From positions 1 through 64,000 of the forward strand of contig NZ_RXNV01000007.1 in assembly GCF_003966265.1 (NCBI RefSeq): a stretch of DNA of 64,000 nucleotides. The letters run 5' to 3'. Source of the DNA: Shewanella atlantica (GTDB lineage Bacteria; Pseudomonadota; Gammaproteobacteria; Enterobacterales; Shewanellaceae). Each line of letters starts with the position of its first letter. Within the stretch, counting starts at the first letter, position 1. Positions 8,788-18,068 of this stretch are shown here, piece by piece. Under the pieces are notes generated by a model that was given only the letters and a program-made list of their open reading frames with translations, did no database searches and was not told where the DNA came from. Made by a program: the position numbers and the translations under genes.

Positions 8788-10167
8788 ATGAATTTTCAAC
8801 TCTTAATCGCCGATCTGCTGGCCAACATTAATGCCATCGTTTGGGGACCTGTCACCTTATGCCTGCTGGTCGGTACGGGACTCTATCTCACGGTGAGACT
8901 CAAGCTTATCCAGGTATTTCGTCTGCCATTAGCGATGAAATTACTGTTTAAACCCGCTACAGGTAAGGGAGACCTCTCCTCTTTTGCCGCCCTTTGTACA
9001 GCGCTCTCTGCCACAATAGGTACCGGAAATATTGTCGGTGTCGCCACCGCTATTAAGATTGGCGGTCCCGGCGCCCTGTTTTGGATGTGGCTGGCGGCCT
9101 TCTTCGGCATGGCCACTAAGTATGCCGAGTGTATGTTGGCGGTAAAATATCGCACCACAGATGCACGGGGACAGATCGCCGGTGGCCCTATGTATTATAT
9201 TGAGCGTGGTCTGGGACTGGGCTGGTTGGCTAAACTGTTCGCTGTGTTTGGTGTTGGTGTCGCGTTTTTCGGTATCGGAACCTTTGCTCAGGTCAACGCT
9301 ATCAGCGATGCTATGACGATAGCCTTCCATGTACCGACTTGGGTTACTGCTCTGGTATTAACTGTGCTTGTGGCTGCGGTCACCTTGGGTGGGGTTAAGC
9401 GTATTGCCAATGTGGCACAGAGGTTAGTGCCGACCATGGCGCTGGGTTATGTGCTTGCCTGCGTGTGGATCTTAGTCGCTTTTTCAGAGCAAATTCTGCC
9501 GGCATTCGGATTAATTATCGAGTCAGCCTTTACCCCTATCTCTGCCGCCGGTGGCTTCCTCGGCGCGACGGTAGCACAGGCGCTGCAAATCGGTATTGCC
9601 CGTGGCGTATTCTCAAATGAAGCGGGACTGGGCAGTGCGCCGATTGCCGCCGCTGCAGCCAAGACCAATGAGCCTGTAGAGCAAGGCTTGGTCAGTATGA
9701 CGGGCACATTCTTCGATACCATTATCATCTGTACCATGACCGGACTGGTGTTGATAATAACCGGAGTGTGGAGCGGTGAAACTGCGGGTGCAGCCATGAC
9801 CAGTGCGGCTTTTGCCAGCGGTGGCTCGGCATTGGTCGGACAGTATTTAGTGACTGTCGCCCTGGTCTGTTTTGCCTTTACCACTATTTTAGGTTGGCAC
9901 TATTACGGTGAGCGTTGTTGGTACTATCTGATGGGAGACAGAGGCTTACGTCTTTATCAGGGACTGTTCCTTGGCCTTATTGCCGTGGGTGCCTTCATAC
10001 AACTGGATATGATCTGGTTGCTTGCCGATACCGTTAATGGCTTGATGGCGATCCCTAACCTTATTGCGATCGTTGGCTTACGTCATATTATCCATGCAGA
10101 AACAGTACGTTACTTTTCCAAGCGTGACAGTAAGCTTGTGGATAATGCCGAAGTTATGCCTGGCTAA
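8788..10167 (+). CDS. AGCS family sodium:alanine/glycine symporter
   Basis: A 459-residue inner-membrane transporter with about ten to eleven hydrophobic segments. The N-terminal region GPVTLCLLVGTGLYLT, the ALSATIGTGNIVGVATAI stretch (about 72-90) and ARGVFSNEAGLGSAPIAAAAAKT (about 272-295) are signatures of the alanine or glycine:cation symporter family, which imports these amino acids with sodium. A good ribosome binding site (GAGG, six bases ahead) supports the start. The glycine riboswitch some 160 bases upstream makes glycine the likely regulatory signal, and glycine or alanine the likely substrate. A terminator follows at 10181, so the gene is a single unit. Confidence 0.92.
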   Translation: MNFQLLIADLLANINAIVWGPVTLCLLVGTGLYLTVRLKLIQVFRLPLAMKLLFKPATGKGDLSSFAALCTALSATIGTGNIVGVATAIKIGGPGALFWMWLAAFFGMATKYAECMLAVKYRTTDARGQIAGGPMYYIERGLGLGWLAKLFAVFGVGVAFFGIGTFAQVNAISDAMTIAFHVPTWVTALVLTVLVAAVTLGGVKRIANVAQRLVPTMALGYVLACVWILVAFSEQILPAFGLIIESAFTPISAAGGFLGATVAQALQIGIARGVFSNEAGLGSAPIAAAAAKTNEPVEQGLVSMTGTFFDTIIICTMTGLVLIITGVWSGETAGAAMTSAAFASGGSALVGQYLVTVALVCFAFTTILGWHYYGERCWYYLMGDRGLRLYQGLFLGLIAVGAFIQLDMIWLLADTVNGLMAIPNLIAIVGLRHIIHAETVRYFSKRDSKLVDNAEVMPG

Positions 10168-10180
10168 GGTTACATGTAAT

Positions 10181-10216
10181 GAAGGTGCGAATAATTTTAA
10201 GTTCGCACCTTCAATT
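10181..10216 (+). terminator. Intrinsic terminator after the symporter
   Basis: GAAGGTGCGAA (10181-10191) and TTCGCACCTTC (10202-10212) form an 11-bp stem followed by an A/T-rich tail. It ends the riboswitch-symporter unit. The remaining 345 bases before the condensin operon hold no gene I can support. Confidence 0.75.
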
Positions 10217-10561
10217 TAATTGACCATATTGCTCAGGTTAATCCCGCTTGCCTTGTGGCTTTCTCTGCCCTATCTCTTCGCTCTGAACCTGACTGTCAGC
10301 CTCTTTTTCGATTGCTCTTTCCTTGAACGTCATTTTGATGCAAATTAGCGTATGATCCCGCTTTTAAACTTCACTGATAATAGCCAGCGTGCACGTGATT
10401 GCGCTCGCTGCCGCTTTGATCTATTTTAGTGTCTCTGAAAAGAGAGACTGGTTAACCCCAAGGTTGACGAAAAGTGCGCAGAACCGATCCCGGCTCTGTG
10501 TCTGTGATGCTCTATTGCCTGCTTTTGCCTCAAAAGAGGCGCTGTTTGGATAAGGAAAGAA

Positions 10562-13500
10562 ATGCCAAGCTTGAATCGAATTGTGCTTATCGATACGCAC
10601 CTACCCGGCGTAGTGGAACTCGCCCTCGACGGCCACACCAATATCTGTGGTACTAACGCCTCAGGAAAGACCACGCTGCAGCGTTTGGTCCCGGTTTTTT
10701 ATGGTGAGTATCCAAGTCGAGTCGTGCCCTCTACCCGAGATAGCTTCGAGCGTTGGTACCTGCCTCACGATTCTAGTTTTATCATCTATGAGTATAGGCG
10801 CGATGACGGCCTGTTAAATCAAGCGGTTCTGGCCTCTGCCGGTGATGGTAAAGGGGTTAATTATCGTTTCATCGCCAAGGGCTTCGAGCTTGAAGATTAT
10901 GTAAAGTCAAAAAATGGCGACACTGTGCTTTGCCACACCATGGCTGAGCTGGGCCGGGAGATGAAACGTGCCGGCGTCGCGGTGACTAACCTGCTTAATA
11001 CCCGGGAATTTCGCGCCATTATTCAAAACGATCGCGCGTTGTTGAGCACCGGTAGTAATCGAACCGAGCTTCGTACCTATGCGCGGCAGTTCTCACTATG
11101 TGAATCCGAGCATTCACTGCGCCATATCGAAAAGTTAGCCAAGGCGGTGCACTCGAAAGAGGGCAAGATGGAGACGATAAAGTCGATGATCGCCGCCATC
11201 CTGGAAGAGGATGGGGTTAACCCACCCAGCTCTCGCCTGAATCCTCAGCGGGTCGAGGCCTGGATCAGAGACAGCCAGCTTATTCAGGGATTCGAGCAGA
11301 TCCGTCCGGAATTTGAAAAGCTTGAGCAGGAGTTTAATCAACTCTTGAGCGCCGAGCTGCGACTTTCGAGTCTTAAGCGTGGTTACAGTAAAGATGAAAC
11401 CAGCGAGGTGGAGCGCCAGGAGCATAATCAGGATCTCTCTAAAGCCCTCAATGGCGAGTTAAGGCAGCTCGATGATGAGTGGAAAGAGCAGCGAGATGAG
11501 CTCAGCTTAGATCTGTCGGCGGCTAAGGGTGATGTCGCAAAATGTGAATATGAATTAGATGCGATAGAGGATCAGCACGGTGCCTTTCTCGATGCCGATA
11601 TCGAACAGGCCAAACTGGACTTAGAACAGCTGCCCAACTGGCGTGGCAGTCTGGAGAACTTAACCGAGCGCCATAAGCTGCAGACTGAGAAGCATCAGGA
11701 TATCGAAGCGGCATACAATGCCCGCCGCAGTAAGATTGGTGAGGGGCTCAACAGAGAACTGGAAAACCTGCATCAGTCTCAAGATAAGCAGCGCGAAGCC
11801 AGAGACAAACAGCGTGAGAAGGGGCGAGGCGAGCTGGAGGCCCTCGACGGTCAATGGCGCGAACTGATGGACAATGGCCGTGAAAAGTTCCATCAAGAGG
11901 AGTACCAACTTAAGTTATCGACAGCCGAACTCAAGGTGCGCGTCGATAGCGTGACCTATACCGAAGAGGAAAAGTTGGCATTGGCCGTGTTCGATGAGCG
12001 GATCACCCGCGCCGATGAAGAGCAGGAAGTATGCAATGCCAAGGTCGACAGACTAACCGTTGAGGAGCGTAAGCTTCGTGCCAAGCGGGACCAGGCCAAT
12101 GAGAGTCTGCGTCTGGCCGGTATTCGCGTGACAGAGCGCCAGAGTGAACTCGACGAGCTACACCACATCCTGTTTCCTCAATCTCATACTCTGCTTGAGT
12201 TTTTACGCAAAGAAGCCGATGGCTGGGAGAACAGCTTAGGTAAAGTTATTAACCCTGAGTTGTTACATCGTAGTGACCTGCATCCGGCCATGCTTAGTGA
12301 TAATTTAGAGGCGTTCTACGGAATTCACCTGGATCTGAAGGCTATCGAGTCGCCGGAATATGCGGCTTCGGAGCAAGAGCTGCGTATTAGCCATGCTAAG
12401 GCCGAAGAGGCGTTACTCAGCGCCAAAGAGTTGCAGGCCGAGGCCGAAGACAGCCTGGTCGCCATCAATACTGAATTGGATGGATTGACCCGGGAATTGA
12501 CCTTTGCCCGTACCGCATATAAGAACAGTCGTGACGATCTGCGTCGTCTGTTTGATGAGAAGCGCGCCGAGCAAGATAAGATCAATAAAGCACTCAAGGA
12601 GCGAAAAGCCGAAGCGCAGAAGAAGCTTAGTCATTTAGATAGTGATATCAAGCAGTTGAAGCATCAGCACCTGGCATGGCTCGAAGAGCAGAAAGAGCAG
12701 GCGCTGGAAGCCAGAATGGAGAAAAATGCCTACTGGCAGGAGGTCGTCGGTGCGTTAGACACTCAGCTGGAGCAGACAAAGGAAAATATTCAACACAGGC
12801 GCAGTCACGCTAAGAGCGAGCTCAAGGCCTGTGAGCAATGGTATAAGAGCGAGCTTAAATCCCGCGGTGTCGATGAAGATAAAATCCTGGCTCTTAAGCA
12901 GGAGATCCGGGGGCTGGAGTCGAGTATAGGTAAGGCCGAGCAGCGTCGTAACGAGGTACTCAGATATGAAGATTGGTATCAGCATACCTGGTTAATGCGT
13001 AAGCCTAAGTTACAAACTGAGCTGAGCACAGTTAAACATGCGACTTCAGAGCTTGAGCAGCAACTCAAGTCTAAAGCCAATGAGGTTAAAGCTAAAAGAC
13101 TGGAGCTCGATGGTCAGCGTAAGCGCTCCGATGCCATACAGGTAGAGGCTTCGGAGAACTTAACTAAGCTGCGTAGTGTGATGCGTAAGCTTAGTGAGCT
13201 TAAATTGCCGGCCAATAATGATGATGCTCAGGGTGGCCTGACCGAACGTCTGCGTCAGGGTGAAGAGCAGCTGCTGAAAAGAGACAGCTTGTTAGGCTCG
13301 GTTAAGCAGTATGTGGAGCATTTCGACTCGGTTATTGCCAGCAAGTCTGGCTCGAGTCTATCTGAGACCTGGGAGCGGGCTCGTGAAGAGTCGAGCTTTG
13401 TGAACGATAAAGGGATCCGTCTGCTGGATTATCGCAAGCTGGTCCCTCAACTCGAGCAGTTACTCAATGTGATGGTGCCGCAATCGATTATGGCGCTGCG

Positions 13501-14236
13501 TGAGCAGGGGCGAATTTTTGGTGTCGATCTCACCGCATTTTACGATGTACTGGCCGATATTGACCGCCGCATCGCCTCGCAAAGTGCGCGGATCACTCGT
13601 GAAGTGGGTGAAGAGCTGTTCCTAGATGGGGTATCCGAGTCTGCAGTTAAGATCCGCTCACGGATCAGCGAGCTTGAATTCTGGCCTGAGCTTGAGGAAT
13701 TTGTTAAAGCCTTCCGTCAATGGAAAGCCGACGGGTTCAGCGAACTTCCCGATGAAAACTACACCAATAGCATGCGCCGGGCCCTGGATATTATCGGCCG
13801 CGCTGCACTCTCAGGTGGTATTGCTAAACTGCTCGAGATTGAGTTGAGGCTCAAAGAGGGCAACAGCGATCTGGTGATCCGCACCGATCGTCAGCTCAAT
13901 GAGTCTTCCAGTCACGGTATGGCGTATTTGATCTTGTGTAAGTTCCTGCTGGCATTTACCCGTCTGCTTCGTGGCCGTTCGGATGTCACCATTCATTGGC
14001 CTATCGATGAGCTCGGCACCTTGCATCATGGCAATGTGAAAAAGATATTCGATGCCTGTGAAAACAACAATATTTCCGTTTTGGGGGCCTTCCCTAACCC
14101 TGAGTCTGAGGTACTTAACTTGTTTGCTAACCGATATATCATCAATAAACAGACCAGAAAACTTCAGGTGGTGAAGCCTCAGGCTAACCCTATCGCAGAT
14201 AAGCTCAATAAACGATTCGCAAGGGAGGCGGTGTAA
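10562..14236 (+). CDS. SMC-like ATPase of a MukB/MksB/JetC-type condensin
   Basis: A 1224-residue ATPase. Residues 1-45 hold the N-terminal head with the Walker A motif GTNASGKT (30-37); then come two long charged coiled-coil arms separated by a short hinge-like region (about 536-600, LFPQSHTLLEFLRKEADGWE through YGIHLDL). The C-terminal head has SSHGMAYLI (signature position, near 1115) and the Walker B stretch WPIDELG (near 1145). This is the plan of MukB-like condensins, closest in outline to MksB and Wadjet JetC. It presumably forms a dimer and loads on DNA with the two following subunits, whose genes overlap or abut it. AAGGA precedes the ATG. No JetD nuclease gene is nearby. Confidence 0.82.
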   Translation: MPSLNRIVLIDTHLPGVVELALDGHTNICGTNASGKTTLQRLVPVFYGEYPSRVVPSTRDSFERWYLPHDSSFIIYEYRRDDGLLNQAVLASAGDGKGVNYRFIAKGFELEDYVKSKNGDTVLCHTMAELGREMKRAGVAVTNLLNTREFRAIIQNDRALLSTGSNRTELRTYARQFSLCESEHSLRHIEKLAKAVHSKEGKMETIKSMIAAILEEDGVNPPSSRLNPQRVEAWIRDSQLIQGFEQIRPEFEKLEQEFNQLLSAELRLSSLKRGYSKDETSEVERQEHNQDLSKALNGELRQLDDEWKEQRDELSLDLSAAKGDVAKCEYELDAIEDQHGAFLDADIEQAKLDLEQLPNWRGSLENLTERHKLQTEKHQDIEAAYNARRSKIGEGLNRELENLHQSQDKQREARDKQREKGRGELEALDGQWRELMDNGREKFHQEEYQLKLSTAELKVRVDSVTYTEEEKLALAVFDERITRADEEQEVCNAKVDRLTVEERKLRAKRDQANESLRLAGIRVTERQSELDELHHILFPQSHTLLEFLRKEADGWENSLGKVINPELLHRSDLHPAMLSDNLEAFYGIHLDLKAIESPEYAASEQELRISHAKAEEALLSAKELQAEAEDSLVAINTELDGLTRELTFARTAYKNSRDDLRRLFDEKRAEQDKINKALKERKAEAQKKLSHLDSDIKQLKHQHLAWLEEQKEQALEARMEKNAYWQEVVGALDTQLEQTKENIQHRRSHAKSELKACEQWYKSELKSRGVDEDKILALKQEIRGLESSIGKAEQRRNEVLRYEDWYQHTWLMRKPKLQTELSTVKHATSELEQQLKSKANEVKAKRLELDGQRKRSDAIQVEASENLTKLRSVMRKLSELKLPANNDDAQGGLTERLRQGEEQLLKRDSLLGSVKQYVEHFDSVIASKSGSSLSETWERAREESSFVNDKGIRLLDYRKLVPQLEQLLNVMVPQSIMALREQGRIFGVDLTAFYDVLADIDRRIASQSARITREVGEELFLDGVSESAVKIRSRISELEFWPELEEFVKAFRQWKADGFSELPDENYTNSMRRALDIIGRAALSGGIAKLLEIELRLKEGNSDLVIRTDRQLNESSSHGMAYLILCKFLLAFTRLLRGRSDVTIHWPIDELGTLHHGNVKKIFDACENNNISVLGAFPNPESEVLNLFANRYIINKQTRKLQVVKPQANPIADKLNKRFAREAV

Positions 14237-14889
14237 TGAGTGAGATGACAGAAACCGCAATCGTCGGAACGGGCGCCATCATAGAACGTTTGCTTAAGGG
14301 GGAGTTTATCTGTCGTACGACCGATGAAGAAGCCTGGCGTTCACTGAAAAATTCAGCCACAAAAGAGCGGGTCGAAACTTATCTGAACCAGATAAACCGG
14401 ACTATCGGTTCGGCGGGGGAGGGTGAGGTGTTCTTCTGTGGTTATCTGCAACTTGGAGACAGAGAGCGTAAAGTGATCTCTTCTCAGTTCAGGGATATCT
14501 GTAATGCACTCATTCCGCTGGTCGAGTGGCTGGTGCTGGTACAGGAGTCCAGTGGACAAGATGCCCCGCTTTCTGAGGGAGCCGCGGTACGTTTAACTGA
14601 GCTGCAAACCCGCATAGAAGACACGCCGGCATTTCGGGAGCAGCTGGCTAAGATCAGCCATTACCGCTTGTTTGGCTCGACCAGTAGCAATGTCGATGCC
14701 CAGATTAAATTGGTGTTCAAACGTCTGGTCGAGTTGGGCTATCTTACGCGCCCCAATACCGAGAAGCAGATCTTTATTGCCACCGGCAAGTTAGATTATC
14801 TCTATGAGGTTATCCGTTTTATCGATGAAACCGAAGGGCTGAGCCTGGAAGCACAGGCTGAGACCGCGACCCAAAGGGATCTGGTTTAA
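14236..14889 (+). CDS. MukE/MksE/JetB-like condensin subunit
   Basis: A 217-residue cytoplasmic protein whose ATG overlaps the stop codon of the ATPase gene (TAATG), showing tight translational coupling. Size, charge pattern and position between an SMC-like ATPase and a kleisin-like protein fit the winged-helix KITE subunits MukE, MksE and JetB. The stretch ISHYRLFGSTSSNVDAQIKLVFKRLVELGYLTR (about 137-170) looks like a winged-helix segment. In known complexes a dimer of this subunit binds the kleisin and DNA. I assign it mostly on context and general form; the residue-level match is modest because these subunits diverge quickly. Confidence 0.7.
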   Translation: MSEMTETAIVGTGAIIERLLKGEFICRTTDEEAWRSLKNSATKERVETYLNQINRTIGSAGEGEVFFCGYLQLGDRERKVISSQFRDICNALIPLVEWLVLVQESSGQDAPLSEGAAVRLTELQTRIEDTPAFREQLAKISHYRLFGSTSSNVDAQIKLVFKRLVELGYLTRPNTEKQIFIATGKLDYLYEVIRFIDETEGLSLEAQAETATQRDLV

Positions 14890-14890
14890 G

Positions 14891-16111
14891 ATGAGTACAA
14901 ACTTACATCAGGCCGGGGTTAAGCTGCTTAAGCAGTTAGGCAGACACGCCGATCTCGTTATGGATGTCTACCTTTCGGGTTCAGTGCCTGAAGAGGGGGA
15001 GAACGCGGCCGCGATAGAGAAACTGCGTAAGAGCGAGATATTATGGCGTCCGGAGCCGGATCAAGAGCTACGCCTTAAGCGTTCGGTACGTGCCCTGCTC
15101 GAAGAGGCGCTCAGTGATGAGCGTAATCGCCAGATAGATTCCAACGTCGGCTCCTCCTTAGCCAGCATTAAAACTTTGGCCGACCATTATAAAGAGGCAC
15201 GCCACAACGTCGATTACAGTGCTTCAGAGGCCTATCTGTCCGACTTGAATGAGCATGTCTACAGTTTTGCCGAAGGGCTGAGATACTCGATACGTGTGCT
15301 CTGGAGTCGTATCAACAACGAATTTGGCTATGTGGGAACCATCAATGCCAAGATCCGTGAAAATGAGTTAGCCCAGAGCCAGGTAACTGAACTGCTCAAC
15401 GGCTTGGAGATGTTCCAGTTCAGTGAGCTGGGTGAAATTGCCGGAGACATTCGAGAACTGCGAAAACTCCTGGTCACCAGCCTGCAAGAGACCCTGAGTG
15501 ACTGTACCCAGGAACTTAGCGTCGTTCAGAGCCGATTGCTCGAGTTGCTCGGCCGGTTCCGCCAAATAAGAGGGCGCACGCGTCTGCTGAAGGGCTGGCT
15601 GCTCTATACCGATCTGCATCCTGATTACACTCCTGCCGATCATGTCAGCCACAAACAGCTGCCCACGCTGTTTAACCGCGCAGAAGCCATTCTGGCGCCA
15701 GCTGCGGTGGATGTACATAACACGGGATATGAACCTGAGCTGTTAGATATCGTCTCGCGCATTAAAGCCATCACGCGAACGGGCCAGGATCCCCAGCTTC
15801 GTGAGCATGATGTCAGTGTCTCCCTGAGTCAGGCTGAAGATTTTGATATCCCGGATAACCCGTTGAAGCTGGCCGTCGATGAATATTTCTGCTCAGTTAT
15901 CGATTCGGGACGGAATCAATCGGCGCTTGAGTACCTGGATGAGCAGGAGCTGCCCTGGGAGAGGGAAAGCTGGCTGTATCAGGTTATTTGTGGCTACGAA
16001 GGCCTTCCCGAAGAGCATAGAGCCTATTTTGAGTTGGAGCCTATCGGTGATCCGGATCCGGTCTACACAGGTAACTTCATTATTCGGGATGTAGAGATCT
16101 GGCTAGCCTGA
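14891..16111 (+). CDS. MukF/MksF/JetA-like kleisin subunit
   Basis: A 406-residue cytoplasmic protein starting one base after the stop of the MukE-like gene. It is rich in predicted helices, with a heptad-like middle (about 140-230, including ELRKLLVTSLQETLSDCTQELS) and an acidic C-terminal part ending in IRDVEIWLA. This fits the kleisin that bridges the two ATPase heads in Muk/Mks/Jet complexes. The gene order ATPase-MukE-MukF is the reverse of the mukFEB/mksFEB order usually described. A terminator at 16174 closes the operon, so no fourth (JetD/MksG-like) gene is co-transcribed downstream. Assignment rests on context and general form. Confidence 0.68.
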   Translation: MSTNLHQAGVKLLKQLGRHADLVMDVYLSGSVPEEGENAAAIEKLRKSEILWRPEPDQELRLKRSVRALLEEALSDERNRQIDSNVGSSLASIKTLADHYKEARHNVDYSASEAYLSDLNEHVYSFAEGLRYSIRVLWSRINNEFGYVGTINAKIRENELAQSQVTELLNGLEMFQFSELGEIAGDIRELRKLLVTSLQETLSDCTQELSVVQSRLLELLGRFRQIRGRTRLLKGWLLYTDLHPDYTPADHVSHKQLPTLFNRAEAILAPAAVDVHNTGYEPELLDIVSRIKAITRTGQDPQLREHDVSVSLSQAEDFDIPDNPLKLAVDEYFCSVIDSGRNQSALEYLDEQELPWERESWLYQVICGYEGLPEEHRAYFELEPIGDPDPVYTGNFIIRDVEIWLA

Positions 16112-16173
16112 TTGCTTAGCCTAGGTTCAGGTTCTTAATTTAAGCTCAGGTTATTTAGTCAAACAGTATGAAG

Positions 16174-16208
16174 AGTCGTTGATAGAGGCCTATTAACGGC
16201 TTTTTTTT
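16174..16208 (+). terminator. Intrinsic terminator of the condensin operon
   Basis: AGTCGTT (16174-16180) pairs with AACGGCT (16195-16201) with one G-T pair, and ATAG pairs with CTAT inside it, followed by eight T residues. It ends the three-gene operon. The next 400 bases before the symporter gene hold an A/T-rich promoter-like region but no gene that I can support. Confidence 0.75.
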
Positions 16209-16625
16209 AACCAAAAAACAAATTAACCATCCTGACGCTCGCTCACTGCCAGCCTTTGACACTACTTGAGATCCCGCCTGTAGTTTAATTGACTGCTATA
16301 GCATCTTGTTGTGGCTGTTATGTCTGCATAAGGTGGGGGCAGAACGGGGTGTATGTTGCTCAGGTGATAATGATGTAAAAGTTATTGTTGGTGATTTTGA
16401 CCTTGTCGCTTGTTTCTTCGTGATTTTATGCTTGTTTATGTGTGGGTTACAAAATTGTATCAAATTGCATTTTTTCGATTCTGATTGAAATTGTGGCCAG
16501 CATGATTCACTATCGTGTGCAAAGAAGGGAACTCATTCTCTCAATTTAAGGCATCAACACTCTTAGAGGTCGATGTTGAATTAAAAAAGGCATACAAAAA
16601 GAGATGCCAAATTGAAGGCAGGCAA

Positions 16626-17900
16626 ATGACAAAATCACTTTCTACGCGGATCTTTATCGGTCTGTTCTCCGGATTAATATTCGGTTCCATTATTCAATAC
16701 CTTCTCGGCGATATCGGCTTCTTTTCCGGTACTGTGGTCGAGCTCTCCTCCGGTGTAGGCACCATGTTCGTCAATATGATCATGATGTTGGTTGTGCCGC
16801 TGGTGTTCGTCAGTATTGTATGTGGTGTTTTGGAGCTGGATGACCTTAAGAGCTTCGGTCGTTTAGGCGGGAAAACATTCGGTTTCTACATCATCAATAC
16901 GTTAGTCGCAATATTTGCGGCACTGACTGTGGCATTGTTACTGCAGCCAGGGTTAGGCGTAGATATGTCTGGTGGAACGGGCGCGGAAATTACCGCAACA
17001 GAGCTGCCTAATCTGGTTCAGCTCATCGTTAATATCGTTCCTAATAACCCGGTCGCGGCTTTTACCTCGGGTAACATGCTACAAGTCATCTTCATGGCAC
17101 TGCTTGTTGGTGGTGTAATTAAGTCTCTGGGTGATGCTGTACCTCTGTTGGTTCAAGGGTTTCAGGAAGGCAATAAGCTGATGATGAAGCTTATTACTAT
17201 TGTGATGCAGTTGGCTCCCATTGGTGTTTTCGCCCTGATGCTGAAGCTTGGTGCAACACTCGAGGCGAGTATCTTCCTGAGTGTACTCGAGTATCTGGTG
17301 GTTATTTTAGGCCTGTTGTTGACGTGGATCTTCATCGTTTATCCGATGGCGGTCGGTGCCTTTACCTCAGTATCGGCGAAAGAGTTCCGGGCTAAAACCC
17401 AGGAGCAGATCTTATTCTCACTCTCTACTGCAAGCTCGAATGCTACCATTCCTGTGACCATGAGAACCTTGACCGATAAACTAGGCGTTAAGCGTGCTAT
17501 TGCCGGCTTCGGTGTCCCTCTTGGGGCGACCATGAATATGGGCGGCGTATCTATCTATATCACGATTGCCATCTTCTTCGTTGCTAACGCCTTCGGTGCA
17601 CCGATTGCGATGGATCAGCTTCCTGCCTTGTTATTCAGCATCTTCTTGTTGTCTGTGGGGGCTGGTGGCGTTCCCGGTGGTGGAATGGTAATGATAGGTG
17701 TATTGATCCATCAGATGGGTCTGCCCGTAGAAGCATTCGCCATTGTGGCCGCGTTAGACAGGTTAATCGATATGGTACTTACATCGTGTAACGTTGTCGG
17801 CGATGCGGCTGTACTGACTATTGTCGATGAAACCGAGAAAGGTTTCGGGGATGAGATTGATGCACAAGCTCTTCCTATTCAGGAAACCAATCAGGCTTAG
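16626..17900 (+). CDS. Dicarboxylate/amino acid:cation symporter (DAACS family)
   Basis: A membrane transporter of 424 residues from the ATG at 16626, which is preceded by GAAGGCAGG; an open frame runs back to 16515, but that extension is hydrophilic and lies ahead of the normal family N-terminus. Family features include the LSSGVGTMFVNMIMMLVVPLVFVSI segment, the serine-rich re-entrant loop SLSTASSNATIPVTM, the NMGG sequence in the sodium-binding region, and VPGGGMVMIG with DRLIDMVLTSCNVVGD near the C-terminus. These point to glutamate/aspartate or C4-dicarboxylate uptake with sodium or protons. The exact substrate cannot be read. It stands alone and ends in a strong terminator. Confidence 0.9.
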   Translation: MTKSLSTRIFIGLFSGLIFGSIIQYLLGDIGFFSGTVVELSSGVGTMFVNMIMMLVVPLVFVSIVCGVLELDDLKSFGRLGGKTFGFYIINTLVAIFAALTVALLLQPGLGVDMSGGTGAEITATELPNLVQLIVNIVPNNPVAAFTSGNMLQVIFMALLVGGVIKSLGDAVPLLVQGFQEGNKLMMKLITIVMQLAPIGVFALMLKLGATLEASIFLSVLEYLVVILGLLLTWIFIVYPMAVGAFTSVSAKEFRAKTQEQILFSLSTASSNATIPVTMRTLTDKLGVKRAIAGFGVPLGATMNMGGVSIYITIAIFFVANAFGAPIAMDQLPALLFSIFLLSVGAGGVPGGGMVMIGVLIHQMGLPVEAFAIVAALDRLIDMVLTSCNVVGDAAVLTIVDETEKGFGDEIDAQALPIQETNQA

Positions 17901-17949
17901 TCATTTGCTGAGAGGCGAAAGCTAAAAGTAACAACTGATAATTACAATG

Positions 17950-17980
17950 GCCCGCAGATTAACTCTGTGGGCTTTTTTTT
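17950..17980 (+). terminator. Intrinsic terminator after the DAACS symporter
   Basis: GCCCGCAG (17950-17957) and CTGTGGGC (17965-17972) form a stem with one G-T pair, followed by eight T residues. Confidence 0.88.
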
Positions 17981-18068
17981 GCCTGCTCTCCCTGCTCGCT
18001 TCGAGTGGATAAACTTCACTTATCTGCCAAAATTAAATCTGGTGAATCCAGATTTATGACAATGACCT

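Noticed and set aside
9447..9884. Open frame of 145 codons opposite the AGCS symporter
   Set aside because: Antisense shadow of a well-supported gene with typical codon bias; no independent support.
10562..16111. Complete Wadjet defence system
   Set aside because: A JetD gene is absent on both sides: a terminator and a symporter gene follow, and a symporter with its own terminator precedes.
16515..16625. N-terminal extension of the DAACS symporter
   Set aside because: The extra 37 residues are hydrophilic and unlike the family start; the ATG at 16626 has a suitable ribosome binding site.
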